The notes under the pieces were generated by a model that made no database searches, was not told the origin of the DNA, and worked only from the letters and a program-made list of their open reading frames with translations. Shown here in pieces: positions 5,299 to 6,717 of a DNA stretch of 6,717 nucleotides. A program made the translations under genes and the position numbers. Numbering within the stretch: position 1 is the first letter of the stretch; the number at the start of each line of letters is the position of its first letter. Origin of the DNA: Nocardiopsaceae bacterium (GTDB lineage: Bacteria; Actinomycetota; Actinomycetes; Streptosporangiales; Streptosporangiaceae); the NCBI GenBank assembly GCA_031254715.1, contig JAIRTY010000484.1, forward strand, positions 1-6,717. The letters run 5' to 3'.

Positions 5299-5332
5299 GG
5301 ACCTGGAGGTTGCGCGCTGTCCATGCGACCTC

Positions 5333-5426
5333 TGACGCGAGAGAGCCCGGTACGGACCGGACTGAGAGGGAGGCTGACAGCCTCCGACCGCCCGAACCTG
5401 ATCCGGATCATGCCGGCGAAGGGAGC
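5333..5426 (+). ncRNA. TPP riboswitch (THI element)
   Basis: The thiamine-pyrophosphate aptamer lies immediately before thiO. The conserved CTGAGA of the pyrimidine-sensing arm is at 5362-5367, and the pyrophosphate-sensing arm runs from ACCTGATC (5396-5403) through TGCCGGCGAAGGGA (5411-5424). A CCGG/CCGG stem (5347-5350 with 5357-5360) and an optional stem with 7 bp arms (5369-5375 with 5379-5385, loop GAC) match the expected layout. The closing stem is poorly defined on the 5' side, so the left border is approximate. The final AAGGGAG is also the Shine-Dalgarno sequence of thiO, 6 nt from its GTG, so ligand binding should hide the ribosome site and block translation. No separate terminator hairpin is visible between the aptamer and the start. 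Confidence 0.93.
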
Positions 5427-5431
5427 GGCCA

Positions 5432-6658
5432 GTGACGTCGGCGGTGGTAATCGGCGGCGGGGTGATCGGCCTCAGCGTGGCCTGGCGGGCCGCGCAGCGT
5501 GGGCTGGCGGTCACGGTGATCGACCCGGCGCCGGGCAGCGGGGCGACCCGGGCAGCGGCGGGCATGCTGACGCCAGTCACCGAGGTTGCCTATGCGGAGA
5601 AGGACCTGCTCCGGCTGGGCATCGAGTCGCTGCGCCGGTACCCGGATTTCGCGGCCGAGCTGACCCGGCTGACCGGGGAGCCGACCGGATTCCGCCAGGA
5701 CGGGACCATGCAGGTCGGCTACGACGCCGATGACATGGCGGTCATCGGCGAGGTCCACGCGCTGCAGGAAGCGTTCGGGGTGGCCGCGCAGCGGCTGACG
5801 GCGCGCGAGTGCCGGGCGGCCGAGCCGCTGCTTGACCCGGCGGTGCGCGGCGGCCTGCTGACCGCCGGGGACGGGTCGGTGGACCCGCGGCGGCTGGTCA
5901 GGGCGCTGCTGGCAGCCGCTGGCCAGGCCGGGGTGAGCATGCTGCGCCAGCCCGCCGCCGAGGTGATCGGCACCGGCGGCGGGGACGGCCGGGCCGGCAC
6001 GGTGCCTTCCGCCGCCGGCAGAGCCGCCGGCGTGCGGCTGGCCGACGGGACCGAGGTCGCAGCCGACTGGGTGGTGCTCGCGGCCGGCTGGGAATCGGCG
6101 GGCCTGGCGGGGCTGCCTCCCGCCGCCATGCCGCCGGTGCGGCCGGTCAAGGGCCAGATCCTGCGCCTGCGCGCGGGCCCGCAGGCCGGCCAGCTGAGCC
6201 GATCGGTGCGCGGCGTCGTCCGCGGCCGTTCGGTCTACCTCGTGCCGCGGCTGGATTCCGAGCTGGTGATCGGCGCCACCCAGGAAGAGATGGGCGCGGA
6301 TACCCGGGTCACCGCGGGCGGCGTGTGGGAACTGCTGCGCGATGCCCGCACCCTGATCCCCGCGATCACCGAGTTCGGGTTCGCGGAGGCATGCGCGGGC
6401 CTGCGTCCGGGAACCCCCGACAACGCCCCGGTGCTGGGCCCGTCCGGCCTGCCCGGCCTGGTGCTGGTCACCGGCCATTTCCGGGCCGGCGTGCTGCTCG
6501 CGCCGATCACCGCCGAAGCGGTGGCGGAGTACCTGGTCACCCAGCAGCTCGCGGCGCCGGCCGTGCCGTTCACGCTGGAACGGTTCCGGCGGGAGGAGCC
6601 AGGCTCCCCGGCCGGGCCGGCCCGGCCGCCCGCCGCGTCTTCCCGGGAGCCGGGATGA
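5432..6658 (+). CDS. thiO: Glycine oxidase ThiO
   Basis: An FAD enzyme of the D-amino-acid-oxidase/DadA fold that oxidises glycine to iminoglycine with O2. ThiG uses the imine, with ThiS thiocarboxylate and deoxyxylulose phosphate, to build the thiazole of thiamine. The 408 residues include VVIGGGVIGLS (5-15, FAD Rossmann motif), ATRAAAGML (38-46, flavin contact), VDPRRL (150-155), RPVKGQILRLR (237-247), YLVPR (269-273), GLRPGTPDNAPV (323-334) with the substrate-carboxylate Arg325, and GHFRAGVLLAP (348-358). The start is GTG 5432, 6 nt after AAGGGAG of the TPP riboswitch. Residues about 181-199 form a Gly/Ala-rich insertion, and the last 20 residues are a Pro/Ala-rich tail beyond the fold. 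Its stop overlaps the thiS start by 4 bp (ATGA), so the two are probably translationally coupled. Confidence 0.95.
   Translation: MTSAVVIGGGVIGLSVAWRAAQRGLAVTVIDPAPGSGATRAAAGMLTPVTEVAYAEKDLLRLGIESLRRYPDFAAELTRLTGEPTGFRQDGTMQVGYDADDMAVIGEVHALQEAFGVAAQRLTARECRAAEPLLDPAVRGGLLTAGDGSVDPRRLVRALLAAAGQAGVSMLRQPAAEVIGTGGGDGRAGTVPSAAGRAAGVRLADGTEVAADWVVLAAGWESAGLAGLPPAAMPPVRPVKGQILRLRAGPQAGQLSRSVRGVVRGRSVYLVPRLDSELVIGATQEEMGADTRVTAGGVWELLRDARTLIPAITEFGFAEACAGLRPGTPDNAPVLGPSGLPGLVLVTGHFRAGVLLAPITAEAVAEYLVTQQLAAPAVPFTLERFRREEPGSPAGPARPPAASSREPG
6609..6628. repeat. 20 bp perfect palindrome in the thiO 3' end
   Basis: Bases 6609-6628 read the same on both strands (all C and G, centre CCGG). They lie inside the codons for the Pro/Ala-rich tail of ThiO, 26 bp before the thiS start. 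In RNA they could fold into an 8 bp stem with a 4-base loop ahead of the thiS ribosome site. A chance origin in GC-only sequence is possible. Confidence 0.5.
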
Positions 6659-6717
6659 CCGTGATCCTCAACGGCATCCCCAGGGAGCTCCCGGCTGGTA
6701 CCACCGCCGGCGATGCT
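6655..6717 (+). CDS. thiS: Sulfur carrier protein ThiS, 3' partial
   Basis: The first 21 residues of a small beta-grasp (ubiquitin-like) sulfur carrier are present: MTVILNGIPRELPAGTTAGD and one more Ala at the window edge. The pattern of a hydrophobic strand, Asn-Gly turn, charged strand and then AGTT before the helix is that of ThiS. The full protein would have about 65-70 residues and end in Gly-Gly, where the thiocarboxylate forms; that end is outside the window. ATG 6655 overlaps the thiO stop as ATGA, and GGGAG at 6645-6649 supplies the ribosome site. It shares the TPP-riboswitch-controlled transcript with thiO, and thiG is expected next. Confidence 0.85.
   Translation, partial: MTVILNGIPRELPAGTTAGDA

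Noticed and set aside
4319..5299. A 326-codon plus-strand frame over the oxidoreductase
   Set aside because: Antisense shadow of a well-supported flavoprotein gene, without recognisable motifs.
5408..6478. A 356-codon minus-strand frame over thiO
   Set aside because: Antisense shadow of thiO; the composition is repetitive Arg/Gly/Ala/Gln and it would cover the TPP riboswitch.
1..6717. tRNA, rRNA, insertion sequence or phage genes
   Set aside because: No cloverleaf-like sequence, rRNA segment, transposase motif or phage protein was recognised on either strand.

Overview
The window comes from a very GC-rich actinobacterium. The third codon position is almost always G or C, GTG starts are used, several start codons sit directly behind TANNNT -10 boxes as in leaderless actinobacterial genes, and every protein resembles Streptomyces/Mycobacterium-type families. 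The order within the Actinomycetes cannot be fixed from the sequence alone.

Left part (1-2467): the 3' end of a GNAT acetyltransferase gene (+) runs tail-to-tail into metF (-, methylenetetrahydrofolate reductase), overlapping it by 58 bp. metF is divergent from a polyprenyl diphosphate synthase gene (+, idsA/GGPP-synthase-like). The 69 bp between these two starts holds two oppositely facing -10 boxes, each exactly 7 nt from its start codon.

Middle (2468-2871): a 404 bp gene-free stretch between convergent genes. It is packed with repeats: short TCCCCTCG-type repeats, a 21/22 bp tandem repeat, and two copies (113 bp period) of a 56 bp inverted-repeat element with perfect 12 bp arms.

Right part (2872-6717): a thiamine locus with two extra genes. 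On the minus strand, from right to left, are an FAD/NAD(P)H ferredoxin-reductase-like gene, a small Rv2175c-type DNA-binding protein gene, and thiE (thiamine phosphate synthase). On the plus strand, a TPP riboswitch precedes thiO (glycine oxidase), which overlaps the start of thiS (sulfur carrier, cut by the window end) by 4 bp. ThiO makes the glycine imine and ThiS carries the sulfur for thiazole synthesis by ThiG, which is expected just outside the window. ThiE then joins thiazole phosphate to the pyrimidine. Only the thiO-thiS side has a visible TPP riboswitch.

The most noteworthy signals are regulatory: a 7 bp TAGAGTA element that gives a -10 box on both strands between the oxidoreductase and thiO, a duplicated TGTGCCACACC motif over the start of the Rv2175c-like gene, and the paired palindromic repeats. 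The gene set itself is a known actinobacterial arrangement rather than an evidently new system.
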